Shown: positions 34,877 through 46,423 of the stretch, piece after piece
Layout: every line of letters starts with the position of its first letter
Position numbering within the stretch: the stretch's first letter is position 1
Assembly: GCA_963971535.1 (NCBI GenBank)
Contig: OZ020589.1
Span: forward strand, 77,406,706-77,470,705
Length of the DNA stretch: 64,000 nt
Source: Notolepis coatsorum
Taxonomy: Eukaryota > Chordata > Actinopteri > Aulopiformes > Paralepididae
Reading direction: 5' to 3'
Program-made: the position numbers and the translations under genes
Notes under the pieces: model-generated
Databases searched by the model: none
Seen by the model: the letters and a program-made list of their open reading frames with translations, nothing else
Told to the model about the DNA's origin: nothing

Positions 34877-36438
34877 TGTCGTGAATTATCAAAATAAAAC
34901 ATATGTCTTCTCCCAAGGGAATGTGCAATTCTACAGGGGGCGATAGTGGCTCAGAAGGTAAAGTGGGGGTCTGTAACGCTGGGACAACGCCTAAAAATAG
35001 TTGCACCATCCTCTGTCTTCACATAGCTTGTCACCAGGCATCCTCCCCCACATAAATGGAGATAGTGATTGAGCAAAACCCACCGTTGTAAAAATAGCTT
35101 CCCCCAGGCACATTCTAAAGGGAAATGGTCACCAGTCAGGTATTATCTTTAAAGACAGATGGCTGTTGAAACCAAGAACCCTTCCCCTCACTGAATCAGT
35201 TAGGGCTTGAAGGCCAGCTACTGTAAGTGAAGTATTTCAACTGCTTTATTTACTTAGGTCAGGAACCAAAAGGTCAGGCAGGGAACTCATTGTTAAAATA
35301 GGTGATTAGATCACTGGTCTAGCTTGAGGAGCCAAGCAGCTGGTCGTCTGCTAGTCACAAGGACCTCCTTGGTTGAGCTTTCAATAAAGGAGAAAAAACG
35401 AATTGCAGTTAACCAGACTAACTAACAAAATAATCAGAGAACAAGACATAATTAACTATAAGGCTAATCAACTTGGTATAAAATTATAAAGATACAGATT
35501 AATTCGTTAAAAGCTTAGTTATACTATAAAGCATCATGAACCAAAGATTAGAAATTAGATCAAGATACTTGTTAAGTGTTCAACTAAGCTTAAGATACCA
35601 CTTTAACTTATATAGAATTTGAGCAGATCGATAAAACAGGTTCAAAGAGGAATAATAAAGTTAAACATCTATTTTTCAAGGACAAAACTCAAGGAAAGCA
35701 ACTGTCTAGTCAATAAAGAATAAATCTCTTAAACAAAAATAAGGAAACCACCACAAAGTACTTTGTATCTGTTAAATCAAGGAGCCACATATGCTCGCTA
35801 TTTCAGTTGAAGGACAGAGCGCTTCGAGAACTGTAAAACTTCCAGATAAGGGAACGAAACTGCTTAAAATAGTTAGTATGTAAATAGTATCATGTCCCTT
35901 TAAAGAGTCAAAATGGCCGAGATCACGAAACGAGCCAATAGAAAACTGACGCCCCTAGCTATCGTCACCAGGACGACGCAGGCAAACGGGGGAGGAGAAT
36001 TGTCTTCATATACAAACGCTGGGAAAAACCAAAGATCAGAGCAGGGATCCAGAGAGACGAACCAAGCGCTCCCAGCTCTGAGATCACGGAAGACCAAGGT
36101 TACCTTGCCAACCAGCAGCAACCAAGGGCCTCATGTCGCCGGGACGACCTGAGACAACAAACACCGGAGAAGGATTCTGAGCGGCATCAGCCGATCAGAC
36201 ATGGATCGACTGCCAAACCGAAGACGATGATTAGATATAGAAAGAAGAGCCAATACTTATTTGATTCATCTAGTTTGTGTTTATTGAAATGGAATAAACA
36301 CAGCTTTGCTTTATTCAAAAACATCTCGTCCGCGCTTCCTTCCTGAAACCGAACAATTGAAATGCAACTAATGCAGAGAGAAGGGTAAATATCACTATAC
36401 GATCACAGAGATGATAGATATTAATGAATAATACTTCA
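34877..36438 (+). repeat. 5' LTR of element B
   Basis: TG...CA, AATAAA at 36293-36298. About 98% identical to the 3' LTR. Includes a GGCGATAGTGGCTCAGAAGG word near 34940 that resembles a tRNA-like A box. Confidence 0.95.
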
Positions 36439-36440
36439 AA

Positions 36441-36458
36441 TGGTACCCGTGACCCGTG
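36441..36458 (+). other. Primer-binding site, element B
   Basis: TGGTACCCGTGACCCGTG begins two bases after the LTR. It is similar but not identical to the tRNA-His type; element C has TGGTGCCGGACTTC at the same place. Confidence 0.55.
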
Positions 36459-38244
36459 CTGATTTCGACCAAAGCCGGTTGAAGACGACGAAAGCTACTT
36501 CTCAAAGGACCGAGAGGTTCTCTCCCTCTCTTCGACGCCTCTACGATTGTTAATTCTTCACCTCATCAGCCAAGGACAGCGGGTTTATAGGTGAGTAGAG
36601 ATGGAGCGTCTGAGTTGGTGGAGGTCGAGCAGTCTCCGAATGGGGTTTGCTATGAGTAGAAAATGTGCTAGACCAAAAAAGTGTTTGGGTCGGCAGACGC
36701 CAGAGACCAATATTCACATCCTTGGCTCTGGTCTCAACCGCGCAATCAATGTGAGGCACTAAAAATAGAGGAGTTATTAGAGGAACGCGCGATTGAGAGT
36801 GAACAGTACGGAGCTGCAACGAGTAGTGATGAATTTACAACGAGGCTAGCCCTGGTTACAACCAGGACTAGAAGCGGTGTAAATAGGGATATCGTTCAGA
36901 GAATGATAGAAGGTCTGGTGGTAAGCTTTTTTGGTTGAGGGAAGGGTTATAATGGGACCCTGTTTCATTCATCAAACCGAGCCCAGCTCTGCAGCGGCTG
37001 GTGAAGGAAACGTGGGTGTCGTTATAGAATTGCAAGCCCTACATCAGACAATAATGTGGCTGCCAGTCAGTAGAGGTTAAAATGGTCTGTATCTAGTTCA
37101 GATCGCGCATGACCAAGTGATAGGGATTCGTGCCAGTTTGCTTAAGAGAAGTGCTTGCTTAGAAATCGGTGCGCGAGACATTTAACGTTTGGGAGACGTC
37201 TCAAATGCAAGTTTGATCCGACGCATCGACATCATTCCGGCTCTGATTTGCCTTTGTCCAAATCAGAGAACTATTGAGCTCGTGGATGAGAGATAACGTA
37301 GGAAATGGGAAATTTGTGGTTAAACTGAGATCACAATTTGGCCAAAAGACTCCGATTCAAGCCGACAGGAGGCTCCTACAATAACTCTTCCCGAGCTATT
37401 TTGCATGAATGGAGCAGGCTCTCTGCAAGGGCAAGGCGATTTTCAAAAACTTGGTAAATATAAAGCACTTGCTGAATTTGAATGAATGAACTGCGCTTAT
37501 GGTTAGGACAAAGGGAAGAGGTGTGTAGAACGGGCAAGGTTTAGGTTAGGAAATGCACTGAGGACAATTGTGGCCAAGTGAATGGTATGGTTATAACTAG
37601 GACAATGTGTTTTGCTTAATATATATAATTGATGAATGTCTGCTAGAGGTTATGAGTGAATGCCAATGTGTGTAGGTTATTTTTTGTATCGTTATGAAAC
37701 ACTAGTGGCCAAAACGGCCGCGGAGAAACAATATAGGAGTGTCCGTTGTATGGAGTGTTCTTTTTTCGAGGGCCGTTGGAACGTAGCAAGGTTAGCTTGC
37801 TAGTTAGCCGCAAGGACGAGCGGGGTTAAATGTGGACGCTGCATTGCGATATCAAGTATATTGAATGAATGGCGAGTGTGATGGGGCCAAAATGATGTGT
37901 AGTGTACGTTGGAATTTTTTAATTCGGTGGTATTAAGGTCGTTGTGTAATGAAATAGGAATCAAATGAAGCGATCTTTTAGGAACTGATGACGTCACTGG
38001 AAACGTCTTGTCGAAGCGGCTTTGGGAGCGTTGGGTCTAAAATACTGTGTATTTCGTCCAGGCGGGGCCAAACGGACGCGCGAGCTAATGTAAAGTTGAT
38101 AATATATGATCTGTAAACTAGCGCTTAATGAGATTCAAGTTATGTTGAGGGGTATAACTGTGTTGCGCTAACGTCGCTGTGTGTTGTGCCACTCGAATCA
38201 ACGGGACAATATGCCGTTTAGGGGACGTTATTAGAGTGCCGTGG

Positions 38245-38605
38245 GTGATGCTAAGCTAAGCTAACTAGCCGCGCTAGGCTATCGGGCAATAACATGGTAA
38301 TGCTAAGCTAATTGAGCTAGCAGTGCTAAGCTAACGAAGCTAATGATGCTAAGCTAACGAAGCTAATGGTGCTAAGCTAATGAAGCTAATATGCTAAGCT
38401 ACCTGTGCTAACGAAGTAGCATGGTGGAACTCTCGGTAAATCTCGCGTTATGCTACTAAGGCAACTCCACATGTAAACAGGAAGCGCAACCATTTTAAAC
38501 AGGAAGTGCGGCCATTTTAAAAAAATTGTAGTTTTTATCGTTTTTTGTTCGTTTTGTGTAGCGACCATTTTAAAATGTGTTCCGTTTTTGCATGATGGCG
38601 GTTGA
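38245..38605 (+). promoter_or_regulatory. GCTAA-repeat and YY1-like block, element B
   Basis: At least eight GCTAAGCTAA or GAAGCTAAT words (38245-38400) are followed by CCATTTTAAA three times (about 38490, 38512, 38566) and ATGGCGG at 38595. CCATTTT and ATGGCGG fit the YY1 core. The block is homologous to 2640-2880 of element C. Enhancer or promoter function is inferred. Confidence 0.45.
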
Positions 38606-38959
38606 AGAACGAATGTATATACATATTAGGTTATCAATCTATATCTATTGTTAGCCCAGAATGATGACAATAGTGGGGAAGAACGGGACGGATGAGTGTG
38701 TGTTTGTTTGTGTCTTTACTAAATGTTTTAAACCAATAATAGGCAGTTCATGGGGTGACTAGTAGGTGTTAGAACATGTAGACGGTATGTGTCGATCTGC
38801 GCATGCGCGCGACGGGGCCGTCAGTACAAGGGGGATGGATCATGGGAATTGGAGTTGGGCTTTTGTTAGGACAGTGGACAGTGAAAGGCTATAGGGGGCG
38901 GTGTTGATCAAGACGAGTGGAGTGAACAGCGACGATGCGTGCTGTGACGGGAGGCTGCG

Positions 38960-39165
38960 TGCCCCCCTCCCCTCCCCTACTCCTTCTGTCTGTCTCTCCC
39001 CCCTCCTCCCTCCCACTCTCTCTCCCTCTCTCTCCCCTCTTCCGTCTGTCTGTCTCTCCCCCTCTCCCCCCTCCTCTCTCCCACTCTCTCTCCCTCTCTA
39101 TCCCACCCTCCTTCTGTCTGTCTGTCCCTCCCTCCCTCCCTCTCTCCCTCCCTCTCTCCCGTTCC
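38960..39165. repeat. CT-rich low-complexity tract
   Basis: CCCTCC/TCTCTC words with CTTCTGTCTGTCTCTCCC units of about 70 bp. It follows the YY1-like block, as the GA-rich block does in element C. Confidence 0.9.
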
Positions 39166-39509
39166 TGTGTGTGTGTGAGTCACGTGTCCGTTCTAATGTT
39201 TGCAAACAATGAACCTTTAAAAAATAGATGTGATGCGTTCTGCTCACAGGGTCAAGTTTGTAACATGAGACGCACATGGGGTCTTATTTCGCATTTGATT
39301 TGACCAAATGTGTGGAGGCTTGTTTCCTGCTACAGGTTCGAAGATGACTTCACATTTATTGGCAATTCGTTTCCTTATATCGCTTCCTCCAGGGTTCCAA
39401 CTTGTGTTGACAAAAGGCAACCCTGCTCAGCTACGGAGCATCAGCGCTCTCTCTGGACTAGAAAGGTGCACTCAGTAGAGCACAGATGTCCGCCAGGACG
39501 GCAGCCGCA

Positions 39510-39700
39510 CGTAATAATGATAATAATGGATTGGAGTTGTAATGCACTTTTTGTTCGCTGGGATCCCAAAGTGCTACACTACATGGTTAAAACAGTTATA
39601 AAGAAGAAATAGAACATAGTTAATTAGAAAAATAAAATAAACGGGAGATTTAAAAAACGAAAGCAATAAAGTTAAAATAGAAAGTTAACAGTCCAAGGCC
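39510..39700 (+). mobile_element. Short dispersed repeat (AATAATGGATTGG type)
   Basis: AATAATGATAATAATGGATT followed by CAAAGTGCTACACTACATGG resembles the start of a common fish dispersed repeat. Family and ends not determined. Confidence 0.35.
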
Positions 39701-39719
39701 TTTTTGAACAGGTGGGTTT

Positions 39720-39930
39720 CGGCCTGCCTTCTCCCTCCCCCCGTCCCCCCCTCCTCCCTCCATCTCGCCATCCCTCTTTCTCTCCCCTCCTCCTTCTGTC
39801 TGTCTCTCCCTCCATCCCTCCCTCCCCCGTTATCCTTCTCTCCTGTGTGTCTCCCTCTTCTCCCTCCCTCCCTCCCTGCGTGTAGCTCCCCCTCCCTTTT
39901 TTCCTCTATATCCCTCTCTCCCTGCTTGAC
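39720..39930. repeat. CT-rich low-complexity tract
   Basis: CCCTCC-rich stretch similar to the one at 38960. Confidence 0.85.
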
Positions 39931-40202
39931 TCTGTTGAGCTACCAGGTTCTCAAAGGAGTTTTATTCAAGTTAGAATGCCTTTACAGTAAGGCTTAAAGT
40001 ATAGTGTTAGCTTTTAGGAACTCCATGCACAGACCATTAGTTATATTGATGTAGTGTTTACTTTAAGTTACAGTTATGCAGCAAATGCTGTTAGTAGTTT
40101 AGGGCCCTGTTAGTAGGCTGGACCAGGTGATACGGTAAGGTCTGCTAGTTAATTCTAAATTGTGATAGCATAGGGATAAGTTAATATTAATGTTCATTTG
40201 GG

Positions 40203-40590
40203 AGGCCCCCCTCCTCCCTCCGTATTTCCCTCCCCCTCCTCCCTCCCCCCCTCCTCCATCCCTCTCTCTCTCCCTCTCTCTCTCCTCTCCTCCCTCCGTC
40301 TCTCCCCCCCTCCTCCGTCTCTCCATCCCTCTCTCTCTCCCCCTCCCTCTCTCTCTCCCCCTCCCTCTCTCTCTCCCTCCCTCCCACTGTCTCTTCCTCC
40401 CTCTGTATCTCCCTCCCCCCCTCTCTCCCCCTCCCTCTGTATCTCCCTGTGTCTCCCCCTCCCTCTGTATCTCCCTGTGTCACTCCCTCCCTCTGTATCT
40501 CCCTCCCCCCCTCTCCCCCTCCCTCTGTATCTCCCTGTGTCTCTCCCTCCCTCTCCTCCTCCCCCCCTCCCCGTGTGTCCCCCCCCTCCA
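40203..40590. repeat. CT-rich low-complexity tract with CTGTATCTCCCT units
   Basis: Nearly pure pyrimidine on plus strand with repeated CCCTCTGTATCTCCCTGTGT units (about 40430-40540). Overlapping Pro/Ser and Gly/Glu frames are artefacts. Confidence 0.9.
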
Positions 40591-42034
40591 ATGCTTGCCC
40601 TTCGAATGGTTATGGGTACGCGGCTGACCATTTTTAGTTTAGGTGGTGGACTGCTATATTGGGTTTAGGATTTTCTCCATTTAGAGGTCCCTCCATCTCC
40701 CTGACTGGCCCTGGGGTAATATTCAGCCTGGGGAGTGGCATGTATGTTTCGAATGGGGGTGAGAAGTCCAGAAGGGTTTGTTATGAAGGGGATGGTTTTA
40801 CATTGGTTTGAAGTTTGTTTGAGGTAGTTGAGGAGTGGGAATGGGGTATATATTTTTTTCATTTAGACGAGGTGTTAGTCGCCTATCTCCCCCTCCTGTT
40901 AGAGTCCTTGGGAACTGGGTTGGCTTTACGTCGGCCTGTGTGTGTTATTAGTTGGCGGTTTGTTTTGAGGAGCGTTGTTATTATGTATGTGGAGTAGGTA
41001 CCGGATGGGCGCTGGCCTGTCTAGGTACAGTTATGGTGGGACAGTATTTGTGATATTCCTTGAAATAGGGGCCTGGGGTGTTTTCGTTCAGGATCGATAC
41101 TGAGGGGAAAATGCTTTGGGCTGAGAAATGGCAGGTCTTTGGGAAATCAAGGATCTGTGAGGATATTACTGTGGTATTGTGTGGACATCTATAAATAATT
41201 TTTTTCCCTTGGTAGCAGTTGGAGGAAGAGGTCAACACCAAGATTTTTGGTGTTGTAGGGGGAAAATGTGTTAATGTATAATGAAAATGATGTTGTACGA
41301 AGTATGTGATGAAATGTTAAGATGTAAATGTGGAAGGTAATGTAGGAAGTAAGTAAAAATTTGATGTCCATAGTAGGTTTTGAGAAGCAAACAGAGAAAG
41401 CAAGAAGGGGAGGTTAATATTACATTTACATAGTCAATACGCTGAGTTGTCATTTACAGTATAAAATGAGATCAGAATGACAAATTCATCAAGGCAAAAA
41501 GAAATTGGAACAGATGAATGACCATGTTTACCAGAATTGTTAGACAATTGATAGGCTGTGTGGATCTAATGTTTGTATTCCCGAGAGAATCATGTGAGAG
41601 GAACACACAAGGGATTGGAACATCAAGTTTTCCGATTGGACGAATGGACAAAAACAAAGCTAAGGCCGTATCGTTATGTTCAAATAAATCACACCAAATC
41701 TCTCTAAAAATATTAGTATAGAGATGCCCGACATTTCCAATACGTAAAATATTGAGGAAATTAAAAGGGAAATGCCACTGATGTTAAGTGTGTGTGTTTT
41801 TGCTTTCTTTCTGCACAGGTGCTCGGCAGGACAGATGGGGCTCTGACGATTTCAATACCAACTGGGGAAACGGCTATTAAAAGCCTTGGTATAAGTATGA
41901 ATGATAAGCGATTTATCAATCCCTGTCTGCACCGATAAAAATCTGAAAGTGTGAGTGATTTTTAACTCAAGTAAGCTAAAATAGTTTGAGGACACAGAGA
42001 AACTGGTTTTTCCAAACGGTATTTGTAGGAGTGT

Positions 42035-43486
42035 TTGAAAGTGGTAAGAATGTCGAATACACAGCAGGTTCACCTTGGTGAAACATTGATAGGAGAAACT
42101 GAAGGTTTAGATGCAATAACAATAGCAAAAGTAGACAATCTGTCTATTTCAATGACTGGAAATGTCACAATAAAGGTAAAGAAGCAATGGCCAAGGATAT
42201 TCAGGCCTTTACAAAACCTTGTATTTAAGTATAGAAAGGGTGGTCGTTATAGGCTGCATAACCAAATCAAAAAACAGAAAAAGAGAGAACGAAGGGCGAT
42301 GAAAAGAAATAATACCGGTAATGGCAGCATGCTGACAACCTTTGCAGACACTCCCGTAGAAAGATTGATACCTGAAGTTAGGCTGATTAATTTGGATGTG
42401 ATGGAATTCCCTCAGGTGACCAGTATGACAGAGGGACTGGAAATAATGACTTTGATTCCAATACAGAGCGACATTGAGGAGAAAGAACCAGAGACAACTG
42501 TTTTACTCCAACCAGAGCCGATCCACGCTGGAGTGTCCATTGCAGGTGACTACAATTTAACCAAGGGACAAAGAAAGCAACGGAGGAGAGCGGCGTTGTT
42601 ACAGCAGTCCCAGGAAGTTGACTCTGGCCGTACGGCTGGAACAGAGACCGACAGCAGGTATGGGAATATACACGAACAGTTTCCACAGCCCACAAGTTTC
42701 CCTTGTCCAGACGTCCCCCAGCACCAGAGCCAGAATGAGAGGCGTGGGCCGGTGACGAGGAGCCAGCCAGCGAGGGCCAGGGTGGAGGAAGAGAGGATGA
42801 CGTGCCTCTCTCCAGAAAGACAGAGAGCATTCATGGAAGCGTCCGAAAGACATGAGACAGTCCGTAGAAAACTGATGGAGAAGCAGCTGGCGGTTGACCA
42901 AGTCACACGCGAGAGGGGAATGCTGGAACGAGAACTGGCGGAACAGACTGAGATCATGAGTGATGTAATTTTGGAAGTTATGTTCCGTACTGCAGAACAA
43001 GGACTCAGTGAACGAGAGATGTCACTTGCTCCGTTATCTGAACGGGGAGCTGAGCAGCGAGGGCATGGTGAAAACCGCAGGAGGTGTGAGTTTCCAGGCC
43101 CCTCTCAACAACAAAAGGCCCGAGGGGCGGCGGCTGAAAAGAACAGGTATGTGCCTCTCTCCTCGAGACAGCAGGACATGCCAGGAGAGGACCGGAGAGG
43201 GGTGGACCTGTCGGGAGCTGTGGGATACCAGCCGAAAGACTGCTGGAGTGGTGGTAAACTGGGACACCTGGCCCGATCATGTGGCAAAGGGTGGCGGGCT
43301 CAGCAAGAGTCCATCAGACAGGAAGAGTCCATCAGAAGACAGACATGCTGGACATGCGGAATGTTGGGACATTTTCAGAGGGAGTGTGTAAAGAGGTTGT
43401 GTCTGCAAAGGCCACAGGCTGAACAGAACGAGGAGGAAATGCACCGGAGAAGCTATAACGCTCGGGAAAATAGAGAAAGATATTAA
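42035..43486 (+). CDS. Gag-like protein of element B, CCHC zinc knuckles
   Basis: 483 residues. The N-terminal about 60 residues are unassigned. Residues about 63-92 are strongly basic (KYRKGGRYRLHNQIKKQKKR). A second basic patch (KGQRKQRRRAALL) lies near 180. A Glu/Arg/Leu-rich helical, probably coiled-coil region follows at about 255-315 (RRKLMEKQL, RGMLERELAEQTE). Near the C-terminus are two retroviral-type knuckles. The second, CWTCGMLGHFQREC, is a complete CX2CX4HX4C. The first, CWSGGKLGHLARSC, has Gly where the second Cys should be. There is no capsid motif I recognise. The ATG follows 216 nt of predicted second exon. Codon structure over 1.45 kb without a stop argues that it was coding recently. 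A nucleic-acid-binding structural role is inferred from the knuckles. Confidence 0.75.
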   Translation: MKVVRMSNTQQVHLGETLIGETEGLDAITIAKVDNLSISMTGNVTIKVKKQWPRIFRPLQNLVFKYRKGGRYRLHNQIKKQKKRERRAMKRNNTGNGSMLTTFADTPVERLIPEVRLINLDVMEFPQVTSMTEGLEIMTLIPIQSDIEEKEPETTVLLQPEPIHAGVSIAGDYNLTKGQRKQRRRAALLQQSQEVDSGRTAGTETDSRYGNIHEQFPQPTSFPCPDVPQHQSQNERRGPVTRSQPARARVEEERMTCLSPERQRAFMEASERHETVRRKLMEKQLAVDQVTRERGMLERELAEQTEIMSDVILEVMFRTAEQGLSEREMSLAPLSERGAEQRGHGENRRRCEFPGPSQQQKARGAAAEKNRYVPLSSRQQDMPGEDRRGVDLSGAVGYQPKDCWSGGKLGHLARSCGKGWRAQQESIRQEESIRRQTCWTCGMLGHFQRECVKRLCLQRPQAEQNEEEMHRRSYNARENRERY

Positions 43487-44942
43487 TAAATTAAATAAAA
43501 AATGCGACGGATTAGAATAAAAATAGAAAAGAAGATATATAGATAGGTTAGATGGTTAGATTATGTGTGCAAGTTACTAAAACGGCTTGGAAGACTAACA
43601 AGGGTAAGTTGGGACTGTAAGGGGATGAAGGAACGGGCTGATGCATGGCTAATCATACTAACGAAAATGGTGGTTTTAAACAGGAAAAATGGAACAGTTT
43701 AATATTAGACAGAGTAATAAAAAAGGACTACTTCAACAGTGATTAGTAGTGAATACATACTTGATCCAAGGGTGGTCAAGGAGACTTAAAAAAAAATAAA
43801 AAAAAAATGTATTTCTTTAAAAAAAAATTATTTTTCTTTCTTAGTTTATACAGGGGTATTTATGCCTCTAGATTGTAGTTTGATTTCTGTTTGATGGGTG
43901 TGTTGCATGAGGACACTCACAATTTTCGGTAATTTTTTTGCGTTTTTCTTTGTTTTTGTTTCTTTTCTCTATTTTTTTAGGAACTGACGGGCTGGGAGGG
44001 ATCTCTCGCCGGTCAGGGGTAGCAGGTTGGTGGTGACACAGCGGGACTGGTAGGAATGTCTAATATAATGGACTGGAAACATGAAGGGTGGACGAGAGCT
44101 GGTTCATGATTTTGTTTTCCGCTCGTTGAGAGTCCAGATGTAGCATCTGGGAGGCTGTGTCGCGTTTTGGGGTGTGGTAAGTGTTGGGGAAGCGTGTTTC
44201 TCTGTCCAATAGGTAAGCTCTGTAGGTTTTGGTCGCCATTGGCCAAATAGTTTTCATGTAGGGTGCAGACATGTGTAATTGATAATTGGCTTATGGGGGA
44301 CTCTGCACCGGCTTGTTGAGGGCTGGCGGAGTGTGTGGATGATGTGTGTTTAAGGGGACTGTGGTTTGTTACCATGCATATAGGATCTGTTGGTGAATTG
44401 GCCTCGTCAAGGGCTGGCTGTCCGGACCGAGGAGACTGTCTGGAAATAAGGTATGATAGTGTAATAAATGGTTATTCCACTCTCAAGGGTGGATGTAGTG
44501 TTGTGTTGAACTTGAGATATTTGATCTAGTAATATAGTACAGCACAAAAATGAATGAGAGGACGGTGATTTAATTGAATGATAACCTAAGAAGCCGTGGA
44601 ATATATAGATAACTAATTTGGAAAAAATGTATTGTCAATGCAGAACAGTAGAAAATGTATCTGAGCGAAAATGTGATCTTCCAATCGATTGTGTGTTTGT
44701 AATAACAAGTCCAAAAAGCAATAACAGGACAGAGGGAAAAGCATTTCCTCTGTGGAGGCCAGGGCAGTACCAAGACTGCCCACAACCAAGAAGAAACTGT
44801 GGTTAGCACAAAATACAACGAGGAGCAACGGTCAAAGCGAGTTAGCAGTAAAGACCTCAGGAGGTTTGAACAGGGATAAATGACAGTGAAAGCTAATGAT
44901 AATAGACCTCAGATGGTCCTTTCGAGGAGAGAAATTGTATAT
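43487..44942. other. Element B interior without recognised coding
   Basis: Only short frames. An A/T-rich run of AAAAAATAAAAAAAAAATG type lies at 43789-43830. No pol or env motif in any frame that I can see. Confidence 0.55.
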
Positions 44943-46423
44943 GGTTTTTTGGTAGCACTTTATAATAACACCCTGTTATAATACATGTACTGTATAAGGT
45001 ATTTGTAGATAATGAACTAACCATGAACAAACCATTTATATACATTCATAAATGATTATTAAATAATTTATAACTATATTTGTATACCATTTACAAAGTA
45101 TTTATAACGCATTAGTGGATAATGAACTAATCATGAACAAACCATTTATATACATTCATAAATGATTATTAAATCATTTATAACTATATTTGTATAACAT
45201 TTACAGATTAGTTCTACATTATTTATAACTCATTATCAACATTGTTTGTACTTGATTTGTTCATCATTAAATAATGTTGTTTAATGTGTAGTAACACATT
45301 TGTAGATGCTTTGAAAAATGGATATGAAAAAACGACTATAGTGTATCTCCATTTATTTTTCATGTTCAACAAATGATTTGTTAAGACATTCATAAAACAT
45401 TTATAAATCATTTGCAGATGCTATCGTGGGGGCCAATCTAAAGTGAAGCCTATTCATCATTAACAAGTGTCTAATACAGTTAATTATTTGTTTACTTTTT
45501 AATATAAGAGTTGTTTGTAGGTCGGAAATGATGGAATAGATTTACCAACAAAAAAAAGGTGTTTAACCTGCTCATACCTTATTAAAAGCGAAAGTATAGA
45601 CACAGCACGGATAACTTGTGCTTCCATTCAAACAGACGGCAACACACGTGACGTCAAGTCTCGCACGCGTGAGACTTCCTCCCTAGATACTCTTTAATAC
45701 CTGGCCAGGGTACTCCTGTGTCCTAGTGCCCCCCGATGTTACACTATATGTCATGCACATGTATTTTATATGTTAATAAAATTGCATTTATCTTTAGTCC
45801 TGATTCTGTCACTGTTTGATGTCACAAAGAAGGGTGTATCCGAAAGCTGCCTACAACATTTGTAACATGTGATGAAAAAGTAAACAAATAATTAACTGTA
45901 TTAGACAGTTGTTAATGATGAATAGGCTTCACTTTAGATTGGCCCCCACGATAGCATCTGCAAATGATTTATAGATGTTTTATGAATGTCTTAACAAATC
46001 ATTTGTTGAACATGAAAAATAAATGGAGATACACTATAGTCGTTTTTTCATATCCATTTTTCAAAGCATCTACAAATGTGTTACTACACATTAAACAACA
46101 TTATTTAATGACAAATCAAGTACAAACAATGTTGATAATGAGTTATAAATAATGTAGAACTAATCTGTAAATGTTATACAAATATAGTTATAAATTATTT
46201 AATAATCATTTATGAATGTATATAAATGGTTTGTTCATGATTAGTTCATTATCCACTAATGCGTTATAAATACTTTGTAAATGGTATACAAATATAGTTA
46301 TAAATGATTTAATAATCATTTATAAATGTATATAAATGGTTTGTTCATGATTAGTTCATTATCTACAAATACCTTATAAATGTATTATAACAGGGTGTTA
46401 TTATAAAGTGCTACCGGTTTTTT
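44943..46423. mobile_element. GGTAGCAC foldback transposon with 8-bp target duplication
   Basis: The element is 44951-46415 (1,465 bp), starting GGTAGCACTTTATAATAACA and ending with its complement. Flanking direct repeats ggtttttt lie at 44943-44950 and 46416-46423. The arms are about 540-550 bp (44951-45500, 45875-46415) around a 374-bp loop. Each arm carries a roughly 107-bp internal duplication (CATGAACAAACCATTTATAT words). No transposase is encoded. The 8-bp duplication fits a hAT-like origin but the superfamily is not proven. The truncated relative is at 20373-21168. Confidence 0.88.

Larger units (their letters stand above)
36591..41818 (+). other. Predicted 5.2-kb 5' intron of element B
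   Basis: The donor is ATAG/GTGAGT at 36590/36591, 132 bases after the primer-binding site. The acceptor is a pyrimidine-rich run ending CTGCACAG at 41818. Both sites have counterparts in element C (donor 3922/3921 minus, acceptor 177/176 minus), although much of the sequence between has diverged. Conservation of exactly these sites is the reason for calling an intron. It would join the LTR leader to the gag-like exon. Confidence 0.55.

Noticed and set aside
35913-36152. 79-residue ORF present twice (also 52297-52536)
   Set aside because: It lies in the two LTRs of element B, so the duplication comes from retrotransposition; the substitutions between copies show no sign of protein constraint.
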